This document shows, piece by piece, positions 16,952 to 25,442 of a stretch of 64,000 nucleotides of DNA (the first letter of the stretch is position 1; every line of letters starts with the position of its first letter). Source of the DNA: an uncultured Candidatus Saccharibacteria bacterium (GTDB lineage: Bacteria > Patescibacteriota > Saccharimonadia > Saccharimonadales > Saccharimonadaceae). Below the pieces are notes generated by a model, which was not told where the DNA came from, did no database searches, and saw nothing but the letters and a program-made list of their open reading frames with translations. The stretch spans positions 1-64,000 of the forward strand of contig CALHWD010000005.1 of assembly GCA_938036825.1 (NCBI GenBank), given 5' to 3'. A program made the position numbers and the translations under genes.

Positions 16952-17170
16952 TTTGGATTGCAAAGCTTCGCATTCTTAATCCCAACCGCCCTTCTACCAC
17001 TTCAGGCAGGTAGAATCAAGAACTGGTTGCATAACTAGTATTTGTTTTGGTACTGGGGTCACTCTTGGGGGTGTTGTCAGTTCTTAGCTTCAAGAGAAGG
17101 AACGATAAAAAGTGTGAAATTACCAAGGAGGACTTTGAGATTCACTAAGGTCGACGTTCTTCTGAAAAGT

Positions 17171-17197
17171 AAAAACCAGCCATCATGGCTGGTTTTT
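17171..17197. terminator. Symmetric bidirectional terminator
   Basis: AAAAACCAGCCA (17171-17182) and TGGCTGGTTTTT (17186-17197) form a 12-bp perfect stem with loop TCA, with A-run and T-run on both sides. It serves the minus-strand CAP gene and any plus-strand read-through from 16951. The 290-nt gap 16952-17244 holds nothing else I can support. Confidence 0.9.
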
Positions 17198-17244
17198 CTC
17201 TGTCTGAGCAAGTGTTTCTCTCAGATATTCTTGCTTATCCTCTC

Positions 17245-18027
17245 CTAGCGGCAGAACTGCATGGCAATGTAATATTGGTCGCCTTTTTGCGTTAGGCCAA
17301 TGCCAGCTTTGTCGTAGTCACTTGAGAACATGATCTTGTTATGTGGCGGGGAATTGATCCATACATCCGTGGCTTGTTGCTCATTGTACGAGATCGGCAC
17401 GAGCTCAAGAATCTCACCACTGGCGCGGCAGGTATAATTTTGCTTGAGGCGATCTGTCCCGCCCTCGTGACTGAGTTGGTTGATCTGCGCATTGTAGGCC
17501 GACTGAGCGCGCGAGCTCGTGTTGATTTGCTCAATGCGTTGCACCGTACCGAGCGAACGGGCTGCCCGCTCCTTGTTGACCGTCGCAAAGACGCGGTCGA
17601 CAAACTCCGGCGATGGCGTGTTGGAGTTGGAGTTTGACTTATTGTTCGATGGGTTGCTCTTTTGAGCGTTGTTATTTGAGCGCGTGTTCGAGCTAGACGA
17701 AGCGCCATTGGTTGCGGCTGGCTTTTGCTCAGCTGCTGGCGTTGGCGTTGGTGTCTCACTGGGCTTCGACGCTGGCTTGATAGCCTTGGGAGAAGCGTTG
17801 GAGGCGATGATTATTTTGATAGCTTGGTTGCGCTGTGCGAGTGTCTGCGCAGATGGCTGGTCGGACGGCGCTAATGCCTTGGCCATATGTCCACCGGTTG
17901 TTGCACTTGTTGTATTGTATGCAGGCGCTGACGAACCACTCTTTGGCTGGGCTGCTACGATGACGCCCGCGCCTGCGAAGACGATCATTGTACCAGCTAT
18001 GCCATACACGAGTCTCTTCATACTCAT
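17245..18027 (-). CDS. Secreted or membrane-anchored CAP/SCP-domain protein
   Basis: A 260-residue extracytoplasmic protein. Residues 1-27 form a signal or anchor sequence (MKRLVYGIAGTMIVFAGAGVIV). Residues ~30-140 are a low-complexity Ser/Asn/Ala/Pro linker. The C-terminal ~120 residues form a CAP domain (PF00188 type): VFATVNKERAARSLG, RAQSAYNAQINQLSHEGG, SGEILELV and a final VWINSPPHNKIMFSSDYDKAGIGL, with conserved His and Glu. Bacterial CAP proteins have unclear activities. An ATG at 18021 is an alternative start. Confidence 0.88.
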   Translation of the reverse strand: MSMKRLVYGIAGTMIVFAGAGVIVAAQPKSGSSAPAYNTTSATTGGHMAKALAPSDQPSAQTLAQRNQAIKIIIASNASPKAIKPASKPSETPTPTPAAEQKPAATNGASSSSNTRSNNNAQKSNPSNNKSNSNSNTPSPEFVDRVFATVNKERAARSLGTVQRIEQINTSSRAQSAYNAQINQLSHEGGTDRLKQNYTCRASGEILELVPISYNEQQATDVWINSPPHNKIMFSSDYDKAGIGLTQKGDQYYIAMQFCR

Positions 18028-18166
18028 ACTACCCAGCGTAGCATAGATATGACAGGATGTGAAATAAGATTTGTGAAAAACCGGCCCGCAACAGAGGCAA
18101 AAATCGTGAAAAATAATACGAAAAATAGCGCCAAAGCGCCAATATATTATGGATAAACAAGGTTAG

Positions 18167-18211
18167 CTCACCACTCACCGGAATGCAGTGCACTCGACGG
18201 TGAGTGGTGAG
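18167..18211. terminator. 14-bp perfect stem-loop
   Basis: CTCACCACTCACCG (18167-18180) pairs perfectly with CGGTGAGTGGTGAG (18198-18211); the loop is 17 nt. It lies just past the 3' end of the minus-strand small membrane protein gene but lacks a clear T-run, so it may be a stabilising 3' structure rather than a terminator. Confidence 0.55.
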
Positions 18212-18218
18212 AGCGGAC

Positions 18219-18539
18219 TTATAAGGATACGAATGTGATGACTATCTCCTCGCCTTCTTTCAGCTGACTGAGGTCTCGCATAGTGCGTCGTATGGTAATT
18301 GCAGTGAGAACTGCAATAATACAACACGACAATGCAATTCTATGAGAGGCGCTGAAGTTTACGTAAGCCACGACAATTTTGTCAAGGGTGAACGCAATAT
18401 TGGCGATATTCACCGCACATATAAAGCCGAAGAAGATAACACTGCCCCAATGGCACTTTTTGATATGTTCCGGCAAACGCACCCGCGCGAGGGCGAGTGC
18501 TGTCATCGAAATAGCGATTACGAAGATGTTGAAAAACAT
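18219..18539 (-). CDS. Small membrane protein (106 aa)
   Basis: Three hydrophobic segments: FFNIFVIAISMTALALA, SVIFFGFICAVNIANIAF and ALSCCIIAVLTAITI. The frame extends upstream to 18605, but the start is set at 18539 because a strong ribosome-binding site (AGGAGAGG) precedes that ATG and a promoter lies at 18596-18624. The leader contains a hairpin (CCTTTTGC/GCAAAGGG, plus-strand 18568-18589). Promoter and first transcribed bases closely match those at 57.2 and 63.5 kb, the last of which also drives a tiny membrane protein. Function unknown. Confidence 0.7.
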   Translation of the reverse strand: MFFNIFVIAISMTALALARVRLPEHIKKCHWGSVIFFGFICAVNIANIAFTLDKIVVAYVNFSASHRIALSCCIIAVLTAITIRRTMRDLSQLKEGEEIVITFVSL

Positions 18540-18595
18540 CGTTCTTCCTCTCCTGAAAAAGTCCGAACCCTTTGCGGGATTGCAAAAGGTTAATA

Positions 18596-18624
18596 TATAT
18601 ATCAATATATGAGCGGCTCGTCAA
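18596..18624 (-). promoter_or_regulatory. Promoter of the shared TTGAC-N17-TATATA type, copy 1
   Basis: Read on the minus strand: -35 TTGACG (18619-18624), 17-bp spacer ending ATATATTGA, -10 TATATA (18596-18601), then TATTAAC. The spacer 3' half and the -10 region (TATTGATATATATATTA) are identical to the copies at 57175 and 63517. Confidence 0.8.
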
Positions 18625-18713
18625 GACGTGAGACTAGCCGCCTAATGGCAAAGTAGTAGAGAAAGTTGCTCAGAGATATACTGCAGCGCTATTAGTAGCG
18701 TATACTACTATAT

Positions 18714-19166
18714 ATGAACTCCACGCCACCAGCCACCCCGCCTGCCGTTTTTTGCTCCTATGCCTTTACCGGTGAGGACGAGGCGGTGGTGCAGGCCCGG
18801 ATGCGCACAGTGGTGGCAGCGCTCAGGCAGGTGGGCTGCGCGGTGTATTGCAATCTCTTCGACCCAGCCTGGCCTAGCTACCATACGCCAGGTGAGTTCA
18901 TCCGTCGTGCGCTGAGCGTGTTACCCCAGTACGATATGGTACTCGTGGTCCAAGCGTCGCCGCGGCGCAGCGAGGGGATGCTTATGGAGGTGGGTGCGGC
19001 GCTGGCGCTGGGCAAGCCAATCGCCCTGGCGCAGCACCACAGCGTGGGCCAGCAGAGCTACCTGAGTGACCAGCTCATCGCCACGCGGACGGAGGTATGG
19101 CGCAGTGAGGCGGAGCTGCCAGTGGTGGTGCAGCGGCTGGTGAGTAATGATAGTGAGGTATACTAA
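18714..19166 (+). CDS. Nucleoside 2-deoxyribosyltransferase-like protein
   Basis: A 150-residue Rossmann-like protein. Seen: FCSYAFTGED at the N-terminus (phosphate-binding start of the fold), a middle ending in DMVLVVQASPRRSEGMLMEVGAALALGKPIALA, where the GxxxExGxAxALGKP pattern places the catalytic Glu of the nucleoside deoxyribosyltransferase family. Known members exchange bases on deoxynucleosides or hydrolyse deoxynucleoside monophosphates. TATACT at 18701-18706 lies seven bases before the ATG; no Shine-Dalgarno is visible. A related domain is fused to the MazG-like protein at 12865. Confidence 0.7.
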   Translation: MNSTPPATPPAVFCSYAFTGEDEAVVQARMRTVVAALRQVGCAVYCNLFDPAWPSYHTPGEFIRRALSVLPQYDMVLVVQASPRRSEGMLMEVGAALALGKPIALAQHHSVGQQSYLSDQLIATRTEVWRSEAELPVVVQRLVSNDSEVY

Positions 19167-19168
19167 CT

Positions 19169-19197
19169 TTGACATCCGCCGCCGTCTCTGCTACAAT
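19169..19197 (+). promoter_or_regulatory. Promoter of rplU
   Basis: TTGACA (19169-19174), a 17-bp spacer and TACAAT (19192-19197). It overlaps the 3' end of the preceding gene's stop region. Confidence 0.8.
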
Positions 19198-19230
19198 CAG
19201 TCGGAAGTATTAATAATTATAAGGAATCAG

Positions 19231-19536
19231 ATGAAAGCAGTCATTCAGCTTGGCGGCAAGCAGTATCTCGTCGCCGAAAAAGAGACCCTCCTGGTGGACC
19301 GCCTCCCGGACGGCACAAAAGCGCTCGAAGCCGATGCACTCCTGACCATCGATGGCGAGACGACCACTGTTGGTACGCCGCACGTTGCAGGCGTCAAGGT
19401 CAAGGCCGAGGTCGTGGAAGCGCTCGTTAAGGGCGACAAAATCCGCGTCATTCGCTACAAAGCCAAGAAGCGCGTCCACAAAGAGCGTGGCCACCGCCAG
19501 CAATACAGCCGCATTATGATCACATCGATCAAATAA
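19231..19536 (+). CDS. rplU: 50S ribosomal protein L21
   Basis: A 101-residue 23S rRNA-binding protein of the large subunit. Seen: MKAVIQLGGKQYLV at the start, GDKIRVIRYKAKKRVHKERGHRQQYSRI at the end, both standard bL21. The start is set at 19231 because AAGGAA precedes that ATG. It stands alone: the usual partner rpmA (L27) does not follow, and a terminator comes directly after. Confidence 0.97.
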   Translation: MKAVIQLGGKQYLVAEKETLLVDRLPDGTKALEADALLTIDGETTTVGTPHVAGVKVKAEVVEALVKGDKIRVIRYKAKKRVHKERGHRQQYSRIMITSIK

Positions 19537-19564
19537 TCACGGTGTATTGAGCAATAGCAACAAG

Positions 19565-19591
19565 AAACCACCCAACTGATGGGTGGTTTTT
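19565..19591 (+). terminator. Intrinsic terminator after rplU
   Basis: Stem AACCACCCA (19566-19574) and TGGGTGGTT (19580-19588), loop ACTGA, followed by T-run. Confidence 0.9.
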
Positions 19592-19688
19592 GGCATAGCA
19601 AAGACATGTTCTTGATTTGATCGGTTGACTTTCAGAGAGAGAGAGAGCATTATAGGTGTCATAGTATATAACACAACAGAGGTATACC

Positions 19689-20282
19689 ATGGCACATGAG
19701 CAGCCCGGAACAAACAATCAAGAGAAAATCGCTACGGTAGGGCAGTTTGCTGAGCGGCTCTCCAAGGAGGAGAAGGCACAGGCAGCGGCAGATTTTGACG
19801 ACTTAGTGCAGGAGACGCTGCTGCAATTTGCTGGTGAAGCGAATACATACGATCACACGGTTCTCACTGACCGCGTGAAGTCGAGTGTCTTGCTGTATGC
19901 AACACAGGGTGAGAGAACGGTCACAATCCTGACCGAATCGACAACACTAGACGATGGCACGCAGGACCGAATGATTAGCCTTAGGGAGCGGGGTGGCGAC
20001 AGTTTTCGCTATCATCTTGAGGATGGTGTGGTGCGGCGATTTGATACACCGCAGGGGAGCGAATCTCAGCGTAAAATACCAAAAGAATTGACCATTGGCA
20101 GGAATCTGCCACCAGAGGAAGCATACGAGCGCACGCTTGCAACAGTAGATCATCTCAAGAACGAACTAGCGAACCAAAAACTCGAGCGTCAAATGGGCAT
20201 CAACGACCAACCAGTCGACACGCATGAGGTAGCCCAGCTACGCGAACTGATCGCCACGGCAGAGTACAGGGAGCTATATTAG
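19689..20282 (+). CDS. Unknown protein, family A member 1
   Basis: A 197-residue soluble protein that I do not recognise. The N-terminal ~60 residues are helical and acidic (LSKEEKAQAAADFDDLVQETLLQFAG), the middle is strand-like (ERTVTILTES; MISLRERGGDSFRYHL), and the C-terminus is helical. The tail LERQMGINDQPVDTHEVAQLRELI matches the tail of the protein at 21195 (ERQLGLNDLPVDSDEIKKVMALV), so the two are paralogues. The ATG is preceded by AACAGAGGT. Confidence 0.7.
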   Translation: MAHEQPGTNNQEKIATVGQFAERLSKEEKAQAAADFDDLVQETLLQFAGEANTYDHTVLTDRVKSSVLLYATQGERTVTILTESTTLDDGTQDRMISLRERGGDSFRYHLEDGVVRRFDTPQGSESQRKIPKELTIGRNLPPEEAYERTLATVDHLKNELANQKLERQMGINDQPVDTHEVAQLRELIATAEYRELY

Positions 20283-20397
20283 AATTATTCTGAATATGGT
20301 ATAAAATTGTTCATTTGTTCACCTCTGTTATTTGCCTTGGACTATGCTTGTATAGTATGCTAAAAGAGAAGTATATCTAACACACAGAGGGAACAAC

Positions 20398-21081
20398 ATG
20401 ACATACAACACACCACCCCGCGCGGGCGATGCTTTGCGTCGCACGCCATATACAGCCAATACTGACGCTGAGTGTGCACCACCAGGCCAGCACGAGCAGC
20501 CGGGCTTGTTGGCTGAGCAGCTCACTACAGTCGTCCAGGATATTATTACTGCCCAGTATAGAAGTGCGCGCCGACGTGGTGCGGCTGACCGGCAGCGCTA
20601 CGACGGTGGTGAGGTGCGCAGTGTATACTTTGGCCACGAAACTGATAGTGGGCAGCGCCTCACCCTGAGTGCCCGGGCTGCTTTGGATGATGATGGCCAG
20701 GTGTACGACCCGCATATTGTCATCTACGAGGTAGATCGATACGGCGCATATGCTGGCGCAGTGCGGTCGTATTACCTCGACGCACCTGACCATAGCGATG
20801 TATCGCTGGCTGAGCCACAGGTATTTTGCTATGAGTATGATTATACCAAGCTGGATGATGCCTTTATATCACAAGATGAGGTGCAGCCAGCAGAAGTAGA
20901 TGACCAAGAGATGGCTGATGTATATGCGCTGCTCCAGCGAGCAACAATCCAATCGCCAGACTATTACACCCACCAAGAACTCGACAAAGTAGATCGTATG
21001 TTGCGGCCCGAGCGTTGGCCGCTAACAGCTGTGGATGTGGTAGGGCAGATGGGTCAGCGTGCGCTGCAGCTGGTGTTATGA
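20398..21081 (+). CDS. Unknown protein between two family A paralogues
   Basis: A 227-residue soluble protein with no recognised domain. The first ~45 residues look disordered (Pro, Asn, Gly, His). A strand-rich middle (RLTLSARAALDDDGQ; HIVIYEVDRYG) is followed by a helical end (ADVYALLQRAT; LDKVDRMLRPERWPLT). The order of structural elements resembles its neighbours at 19689 and 21195, but conserved residues are too few to prove kinship. AGAGGGA precedes the ATG, and each of the three genes appears to have its own leader. Confidence 0.65.
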   Translation: MTYNTPPRAGDALRRTPYTANTDAECAPPGQHEQPGLLAEQLTTVVQDIITAQYRSARRRGAADRQRYDGGEVRSVYFGHETDSGQRLTLSARAALDDDGQVYDPHIVIYEVDRYGAYAGAVRSYYLDAPDHSDVSLAEPQVFCYEYDYTKLDDAFISQDEVQPAEVDDQEMADVYALLQRATIQSPDYYTHQELDKVDRMLRPERWPLTAVDVVGQMGQRALQLVL

Positions 21082-21194
21082 CGAAAAGAGTTGCCTCTTG
21101 TTGCTCTACGAGGAGGTGAAGTGTATGAGTTTACAATTTTCGCGGTATGGTGTTATAGTAGACTAACTACATAGAATAACTAAAAAGGAGCATT

Positions 21195-21809
21195 ATGGAG
21201 TACAGTCAAGCCCACGCAGCAATGGACACTCTTTCACAACAAGAAGCAGTGCAGGAAAGTGAACAGCGTCGTGCAGCCCAACAGTTCCACCGTGGTGTTA
21301 ATGAGCTATTCCTTAGGTATGCTGACCAAGCAAAGACAATACATTTTGAGGAAGAAGACGACCAAGATGCAGAGGATGTTGCCATGCTTCCACTAGTGGT
21401 TCGGTATGATGATGGGTCGTATGTCTCGATTACTGTTCGTTCAGCAACAATCAAGAGTGTATCGCCTATAACAAAAAAACAGATATTCCTTAATGATGGT
21501 GAACAGCGTTATGAATATCGTGCAGAAGCACCAATTGGATGTGAGCCAACAGAGGTGTTGCGTTATCATTTGCCCGATATGGAGGCAACGAGAGATTATT
21601 ATGATCGCATATCTTATGAGCAGAATGACTTTGAGGAATTACTCCTTGGTATTAAGCGTCCAAATAAAAAGTCTATTCATGTGATCGAACGCCAGAACCG
21701 TGAAGAAGAACGTCAGCTTGGATTGAATGACTTGCCTGTCGATAGTGATGAAATCAAGAAGGTTATGGCCTTAGTTGATACCGCACAGATAAAGACGAAG
21801 CTCGGATAA
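21195..21809 (+). CDS. Unknown protein, family A member 2
   Basis: A 204-residue acidic soluble protein. Helical start (EQRRAAQQFHRGVNELFLRYADQ), strand-rich centre (LVVRYDDGSYVSITVRSATI) and helical end with ERQLGLNDLPVDSDEIKKVM, which matches the C-terminus of the 19689 protein. The centre aligns in plan with VLLYATQGERTVTILTES of the paralogue. AAAAGGAG precedes the ATG. It ends only 7 nt before the end of convergent prmC, with no terminator between. Confidence 0.7.
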   Translation: MEYSQAHAAMDTLSQQEAVQESEQRRAAQQFHRGVNELFLRYADQAKTIHFEEEDDQDAEDVAMLPLVVRYDDGSYVSITVRSATIKSVSPITKKQIFLNDGEQRYEYRAEAPIGCEPTEVLRYHLPDMEATRDYYDRISYEQNDFEELLLGIKRPNKKSIHVIERQNREEERQLGLNDLPVDSDEIKKVMALVDTAQIKTKLG

Positions 21810-21816
21810 CGTGGAC

Positions 21817-22674
21817 TTAGACAGTCGAGTGAAGGATTTTTTGCTTAGCAAAGGCCAGCGCATACCCCTCGCTCCGCATATGAGTGAGCTGGTGCGTGGC
21901 AGCGCAAGCGATGATGCGTGAGTGCTGGCAGGGGTCGGCCTCGAGGATGAGTAGACCACCAGGCGCGAGCCATCGCTCCGTCTGGGCAAGGAGGGTAGAA
22001 ATGAGCGCGAGCCCATCACCCTCGGCAAAGAGCGCTAGGGTGGGCTCGTGCGCCGTCTCGCGGTCGTCGCGCTGCCAGGTGGGGCTGACGTAGGGGAGAT
22101 TGGCAAGAATGACATCATAGCGCTGCTGCGCTGCTGCGAGGAGGTCGCTCTGGATGAATTTAACAGAGGTAACACCATGCTGCTGCGCGTTGCGCTGAGC
22201 GATGGCGAGGGCCTCTGGGCTGACGTCGTACGCATCAACTTGGCACGGTGGGAGCTCGAGCTGGGCTGTGATGGCGAGGATGCCACTGCCAGTACCAACA
22301 TCGGCAATGGTGCGCTGGGTGGGCTGAATGAGCTGCAGCAGGAGGGCAATCATCTGCTCTGTCTCGGGCCGAGGCACCAGCACCGCAGGCGAAACGACGA
22401 AATCGCGCCCATAGAATTCCTTGTGCCCCACCAGATAGGCCAGCGGCTTATGCTGGAGGCGCCGAGTGAGGAGCTGCTCTGCCTGCGCCTGTTGCTCGTG
22501 CAGGAGTGTGCTGTCGCCGTGGGCGTGCAGCCAGTGTCGAGGCCGCTGCAACACATGGTTCAGCAAGAGCTCACTATCGAGCCGGCTGCTGGCAATACCA
22601 GCCGCTCGCAGCTGGGCAGCCGCCGCAGCCAGCCACGTATCGACAGAGGTAGGTGAGGAGATTGAGTGACGCAT
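21817..22674 (-). CDS. prmC: Release factor glutamine methyltransferase PrmC/HemK
   Basis: Methylates the glutamine of the GGQ motif in peptide-chain release factors using S-adenosylmethionine. The 285-residue product has a helical N-terminal domain, the SAM-binding motif ADVGTGSGILAITAQ, an acidic residue at the end of strand 2 (VDAYDVSPEAL) and ILANLPYVSP, the NxPY catalytic motif with Leu in place of the usual Pro. FYGRDFVVSPAVLVPRPETEQMI is the family's substrate block. The start is set at 22674 (MRHSISSPTS), 11 nt after a TACAAT box. The frame also runs upstream to 22761. Confidence 0.93.
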   Translation of the reverse strand: MRHSISSPTSVDTWLAAAAAQLRAAGIASSRLDSELLLNHVLQRPRHWLHAHGDSTLLHEQQAQAEQLLTRRLQHKPLAYLVGHKEFYGRDFVVSPAVLVPRPETEQMIALLLQLIQPTQRTIADVGTGSGILAITAQLELPPCQVDAYDVSPEALAIAQRNAQQHGVTSVKFIQSDLLAAAQQRYDVILANLPYVSPTWQRDDRETAHEPTLALFAEGDGLALISTLLAQTERWLAPGGLLILEADPCQHSRIIACAATHQLTHMRSEGYALAFAKQKILHSTV

Positions 22675-22822
22675 TAACGCATTATATTGTAGCATAGTGG
22701 GCGCTATAGAGGCGGCGGCAGGCAGCAAAGCTCCATGGCGCGAACCGACGCCCATTTGCAATTCGCCTGGGAGGATACTACAATAGATAACTATACAATA
22801 ATAGTGACCAAAGGAGCAGCCT

Positions 22823-23533
22823 ATGTCTCACGAATCAGCAGCAATAGCAACGCAAGAAATGAAAGATAAAGGTCTGTCACGGTTTCATCGGATAGTTGGT
22901 ACGACTGCAGTGTTGGCTTTGACGGCTGGATTGTCTGGCTGTGGCGCAGCTCATGAGGATAGCGGTGCGACCGAAAAGCCTGCAGCAGCAGTCACCCCTA
23001 CGAGCGTTGATCCTTACTATCCGGAGACGAGTGATTTATTTGATCAAACGAGCTATGATGCCTGGGGGGAAGTTATTGGTGAGCATGCAGTCTGGGTTGC
23101 CCCAGGTATCATTACAGAAAAGGCGGATCCAAATAGTGGCTCTGCAGCCACTCTTCCACTCGTAACGGTAAATGGTATGCCTGCGTGCGATGGTTCTCGC
23201 ATTGGTGAAAGTATACAAGTATCGAAAGATGATGTCGAACTATACACCGTCGATCCAGAGAGCAAGGCTGTCTCTGAAGTACCAGACGAAGATCGACACT
23301 ATCAGGTATTCACAAATGGTACAAAGATCGATATTACAAAGTTTTCTACAGAAGCGGAATGTGTACAATATCAACCAGGCGTAGATGGCTATACGAAAGG
23401 AGATGTTCCGTCACAGGCAATTTTTTCGCAGCAAAACGGCACCTCACGAGCGTCTTATGTTGCAAAGAGATATGATGATGGTGGCCTTAACGCTGCAAAG
23501 GCAGCGAATGACAAGCTTAACGGATTAGGTTAA
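22823..23533 (+). CDS. Putative lipoprotein
   Basis: A 236-residue exported protein of unknown role. A cytoplasmic N-terminal stretch of ~25 residues precedes a hydrophobic segment (IVGTTAVLALTAGLSG) and a lipobox-like LSGC, giving Cys 39 as the probable lipidated residue. The mature part has no domain I know; it contains WVAPGIITEKADPNSG, PACDGSRIGES and a second and third cysteine that could form a disulfide. AAAGGAG precedes the ATG. Confidence 0.72.
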   Translation: MSHESAAIATQEMKDKGLSRFHRIVGTTAVLALTAGLSGCGAAHEDSGATEKPAAAVTPTSVDPYYPETSDLFDQTSYDAWGEVIGEHAVWVAPGIITEKADPNSGSAATLPLVTVNGMPACDGSRIGESIQVSKDDVELYTVDPESKAVSEVPDEDRHYQVFTNGTKIDITKFSTEAECVQYQPGVDGYTKGDVPSQAIFSQQNGTSRASYVAKRYDDGGLNAAKAANDKLNGLG

Positions 23534-23675
23534 TAGTGATGACGCTAAGGGATCTATAGTTTGTCGCAATAGCTTTGGCTGAGAATGGTGTGTCCTGCTG
23601 TAGCCTACAATGAATTTACGTCAAGCCTCAGTAACGCTTACGTTCTCTTATTTTTGTCACTTATCAGCATACTGT

Positions 23676-23707
23676 AAGAGACCAGCACTCTAGTGTGTTG
23701 GTCTCTT
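23676..23707 (+). terminator. Stem-loop after the lipoprotein gene
   Basis: AAGAGACCAGCAC (23676-) pairs with GTGTTGGTCTCTT (-23707) through 13 pairs including one G-T. A short, imperfect T-rich tail follows. It separates the lipoprotein from the ribosomal cluster. Confidence 0.7.
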
Positions 23708-23874
23708 GCTTTCTCGCCCCATTCTATGGTACTATGGTAGCTGTAATTTATTACGTAATAGCAACTCATCCCAGGACGAATTGGTAAGTCTTGGCCAGCA
23801 AAGTGTGTAGCCACGCAGTGTTGGTACCAAGATACTGCTAGTCGCCGGGGATTTTACATGGGAGCAAGAGGGCA
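23708..23874 (+). promoter_or_regulatory. Leader region of the ribosomal protein cluster
   Basis: A ~165-nt untranslated stretch before rplC. It contains CAGTGTTGGTACCAAGATACTG-like self-complementarity around 23816-23837 and ends in GGGAGCAAGAGGGCA before the ATG. Ribosomal operons are often controlled by one of their own proteins binding such a leader; whether this happens here is inference. I could not place the promoter with confidence. Confidence 0.4.
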
Positions 23875-24486
23875 ATGAAAGCACTTCTCGGTACCAAGAT
23901 TGGTATGACCCAAATCATCAGCCAGGATGGCACGACGATTCCTGTCACGCTTATCCAGGCTGGGCCTGTCGCTGCGACTCAGGTCAAGTCCGTCGAGACA
24001 GACGGCTACAACGCAGTGCAGGTGGCGTATGGTGCGGGTAAGAACCTGAGCAAGGCCGTGGCTGGGCATGTGAAGCCAGCCGGTGTCACCCCGAAGCATA
24101 TTCGGGAATTTCGTGTTGACGACCTTGGCGATGTCAAGGTGGGCGACACATGGAGCGTTACGGAGTTTGCGCTCGGCGATGTCGTGGATGTCACGGGCAT
24201 CAGCAAAGGTAAGGGTTGGGCCGGTACGATCAAACGGCACAACTTTAAGCGCCACCGCAAAACCCACGGTGGTAAGGGTAACACGCGTAAGGTCGGTTCG
24301 ATCGGTAGCATGTACCCACAAAAGATTTTCAAAGGGAAGCGCATGGCAGGCCAGATGGGCCACGAGCGTGTCACTGTCAAGAATCTGACGGTTGAGTTTA
24401 TCTCGGCTGAGGACAACTTGATTGGTGTCAAAGGCGCTGTCCCAGGCCCGAAGAAGGGCTTAATTATCCTAGGAGGTGCTAAGTAA
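23875..24486 (+). CDS. rplC: 50S ribosomal protein L3
   Basis: An early-assembly 23S rRNA protein near the peptidyl transferase centre. The 203-residue product has the N-terminal LLGTKIGMTQI and the central loop KGKGWAGTIKRHNFKRHRKTHGG with the GSIGSMYPQKIFKGKRMAGQMG block. It is the first gene of the cluster: rpsJ (S10), usually immediately upstream, is absent. The TAATG overlap couples it to rplD. Confidence 0.98.
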   Translation: MKALLGTKIGMTQIISQDGTTIPVTLIQAGPVAATQVKSVETDGYNAVQVAYGAGKNLSKAVAGHVKPAGVTPKHIREFRVDDLGDVKVGDTWSVTEFALGDVVDVTGISKGKGWAGTIKRHNFKRHRKTHGGKGNTRKVGSIGSMYPQKIFKGKRMAGQMGHERVTVKNLTVEFISAEDNLIGVKGAVPGPKKGLIILGGAK

Positions 24487-25106
24487 TGGCTGAATCTACC
24501 AAGCCAGCAAAAGCAACCTTGCCAACCAGCGTCTTCGGTGTCGATGTGCCGAACCATGAGCTACTCAAGCTCGCTTACGACGCATTCTTGGCAAACGCCC
24601 GCCAGGCAAGTGCAACCACCTTGCAGCGGGGCGAAGTCCGCGGTGGTGGCAAGAAGCCATGGCGGCAGAAGGGCACTGGCCGAGCTCGCTTCGGCAGTAT
24701 CCGCAACCCAATTTGGCGGGGTGGTGGTGTGGTCTTTGGCCCACGCGGTAACGAGAACTACCGCAAGAAGCTATCTAAGACCAGCAAACGTGTCGCCATC
24801 CGCCAAGCCCTCACGCTCGCTCACCAGGCTGGCAAGATCCAGGTCTTGCCTTTTGAGGACAAGGTAACTGGCAAGACCAAAGACGCTGCGGCGTTCCTCC
24901 GCCAGTTCAAGCTCGAGCGCAAAGTGCTGCTCGTCGCTGGCGAGAAGTCGCCCGAGCTGATTCGCTCTACGGCCAACCTCCAGCAGGTGCTGGCTGTGAG
25001 TGCGATGTATCTCAATGTCTATTACATTCTTAATGCCGACCATATCGTCCTGTCGCCTCAGGCGCTGGATGTTATTACGGCGTGGCTCGCACAGGAGGAC
25101 AAATAA
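24486..25106 (+). CDS. rplD: 50S ribosomal protein L4
   Basis: A 206-residue protein lining the exit tunnel. Seen: the basic loop RGEVRGGGKKPWRQKGTGRARFGSIRNPIWRGGGVVFGP, typical of uL4, and the C-terminal globular part (VLLVAGEKSPELIRSTANL). The start overlaps the rplC stop. In E. coli L4 represses the S10 operon; no such leader structure can be shown here. Confidence 0.98.
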   Translation: MAESTKPAKATLPTSVFGVDVPNHELLKLAYDAFLANARQASATTLQRGEVRGGGKKPWRQKGTGRARFGSIRNPIWRGGGVVFGPRGNENYRKKLSKTSKRVAIRQALTLAHQAGKIQVLPFEDKVTGKTKDAAAFLRQFKLERKVLLVAGEKSPELIRSTANLQQVLAVSAMYLNVYYILNADHIVLSPQALDVITAWLAQEDK

Positions 25107-25442
25107 ATGCAACTCGTATTAGTCACTCCCCGCGCCACCGAAAAATCCTACCGGCTCATCACGAGCCAAAACACCTACATCTTTGACGTGCCACTGTCGG
25201 CCAACAAGCAGCAGATCGCTGCAGCCGTTGAGGCACAGTACGATGGCACTAAGGTAGCCAATGTCACTACTGCCGTACAAAGCGGCAAAGCTATTCGCTA
25301 CAGCCGGGGCAAGCGCCGCTATCCAGGCACCACACACCGCCACGACAGCAAAAAGGCGTACGTGCGCCTGAGCGAAGGCGAGATCAAGGTGTTCGAAACA
25401 GAAGAACAACAGCCGCAAACAGAGCAGAAGGAGGATAAGTAA
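25107..25442 (+). CDS. rplW: 50S ribosomal protein L23
   Basis: A 111-residue 23S rRNA protein at the tunnel exit. Seen: VTPRATEKSYRL, TYIFDVPLSANKQQIAAAVEAQY and the loop RGKRRYPGTTHRHDSKKAYVRL. A Gln/Glu/Lys-rich tail (~18 residues) extends past the usual end. Starts directly after rplD and overlaps rplB by TAATG. Confidence 0.97.
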   Translation: MQLVLVTPRATEKSYRLITSQNTYIFDVPLSANKQQIAAAVEAQYDGTKVANVTTAVQSGKAIRYSRGKRRYPGTTHRHDSKKAYVRLSEGEIKVFETEEQQPQTEQKEDK

